From assembly GCF_019930585.1 (NCBI RefSeq), contig NZ_CP082839.1, positions 4,228,001 to 4,292,000 on the forward strand: a stretch of DNA of 64,000 nt. Direction: 5' to 3'. Positions 63,530 through 64,000 of this stretch are shown here, one piece after another. Each line of letters begins with the position of its first letter. Within the stretch, counting starts at the first letter, position 1. This DNA is from Sphingomonas nostoxanthinifaciens. GTDB lineage: Bacteria > Pseudomonadota > Alphaproteobacteria > Sphingomonadales > Sphingomonadaceae. A program made the translations under genes and the position numbers. Under the pieces are notes generated by a model. The model was not told the origin of the DNA and ran no database searches. It was given only the letters and a program-made list of their open reading frames with translations.

Positions 63530-64000
63530 GCGACGAGCAGGGTGCGGAGTGCGGCGTCGCTGGCTGGATCGGTCGGCGGCTCGATCCCGAAAAAGCGGGT
63601 GAAGGCGCTCCGTGCCTGCCCGATCAGCATTGCGAGGCCATCGATCACCGGATGGCCGCGCCGCCGGGCCTCGGCCAGCAGGGGCGTCTCGAGCGGCGAA
63701 TAGACCGCGTCGTAGACGATCGCGCCGGGTGGAACGTGATCGAAGTCGAGCGATAAGGGCGGCTGGCCGGTCATGCCGAGCGAGGTCGCGTTGATGACCA
63801 GGTCGAGCCGCCCAACCATGTCGCCCCAGTCGAACGCCAGCGGCGCGGCGAAATGGGCGAGCGACGCGGCGTGGCAGTCGCGCGTGCTGAACTCGTCCGC
63901 CAGCGCGCGTGCCTTCGTCTCGTCGCGCGCGGCGACGATCAAGGTGAAGCCTTCGTCCCACAAGGCATGGGCGATCGCGCGCGCAGCTCCCCCGGTGCCG
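63526..64000 (-). CDS. aroE: Shikimate dehydrogenase, 3' part (5' end beyond window)
   Basis: About 157 C-terminal residues are present; the gene continues past the window edge. It begins in the NADP-binding GTGGAARAIAHAL motif, then LTLIVAARDETKARALADEF-like text, DLVINATSLGMTG, AIVYDAVYSPLETPLL and GLAMLIGQARSAFTRFFG, all typical AroE. It reduces 3-dehydroshikimate in aromatic amino acid synthesis. First of the aroE-coaE-dnaQ string. Confidence 0.94.
   Translation of the reverse strand, partial: GTGGAARAIAHALWDEGFTLIVAARDETKARALADEFSTRDCHAASLAHFAAPLAFDWGDMVGRLDLVINATSLGMTGQPPLSLDFDHVPPGAIVYDAVYSPLETPLLAEARRRGHPVIDGLAMLIGQARSAFTRFFGIEPPTDPASDAALRTLLVA

Overview
The window is 64 kb of high-GC, densely packed chromosomal DNA. 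Its gene set points to an alphaproteobacterium of the sphingomonad group, probably Sphingomonas. Pointers are an edd-eda (Entner-Doudoroff) pair, lptC-lptA-lptB-rpoN in a row, a DUF1134/EipA envelope protein, an MmcB repair protein, a DUF1491 gene beside ptsN and hpf, a short-form HisG, and many 1-4 nt ATGA/GTGA gene overlaps. The genus is an inference. No plasmid, phage, insertion sequence or CRISPR array is visible. This is mostly core genome with a few accessory genes.

Layout. 0-2.5 kb: edd-eda. 2.6-8.5 kb: a cupin, a hybrid histidine kinase in an operon with a double-domain KaiC-like ATPase, an EVE protein and two hotdog thioesterases. 8.5-15 kb: tRNA-Pro, yajC-secD-secF (Sec export), an Mth938-domain gene, bamD, recN and rpmG. 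15-19.5 kb: dps, a DUF1328 membrane peptide, an ATP-dependent DNA ligase, a double cold-shock protein and rnd. 19.5-23 kb: lptC-lptA-lptB and rpoN. 23-27.4 kb: an envelope glycoconjugate-like operon, then argE. 27.4-31.4 kb: a Nudix-DUF47 fusion with its Pit phosphate transporter, and recJ. 31.4-36.4 kb: tRNA-Glu, an L,D-transpeptidase, ribA, xthA and a TonB-dependent receptor. 36.6-43.9 kb: rsh (ppGpp), a PEP-CTERM protein, hisG-hisD-nusB and an MsbA-like exporter. 44-49.4 kb: phaZ, a stress flavoprotein, mscS, topoisomerase IB and an S24-type repressor. 49.4-55.5 kb: a prolyl oligopeptidase, lgt-midA-pgeF, EipA and tRNA-Ser. 55.6-64 kb: marC, an aldo/keto reductase, a ClpP-like protease, housekeeping genes (sco, mmcB, ptsN, hpf, dnaQ, coaE) and a partial aroE.

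Points that stand out. (1) Two perfect GGAAC-N16/17-CGTT sites and one near match lie upstream of DUF1328, topoisomerase IB-mscS and a pyridoxamine-oxidase-like stress protein, suggesting a local EcfG general stress regulon. (2) A Nudix domain is fused in frame to the DUF47 regulator of a Pit transporter, with a ribosome-binding site and ATG inside the fusion and no ordinary start codon for the full-length form. (3) Five dispersed ~80-nt elements share a three-stem architecture but not sequence. (4) A PEP-CTERM gene has no stop after its anchor and runs 148 nt into nusB on the opposite strand. (5) A KaiC-like ATPase is paired with a hybrid kinase. (6) Tandem Fur-like boxes precede the siderophore receptor. 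(7) An S24 repressor gene appears leaderless, with a three-half-site operator over its promoter.
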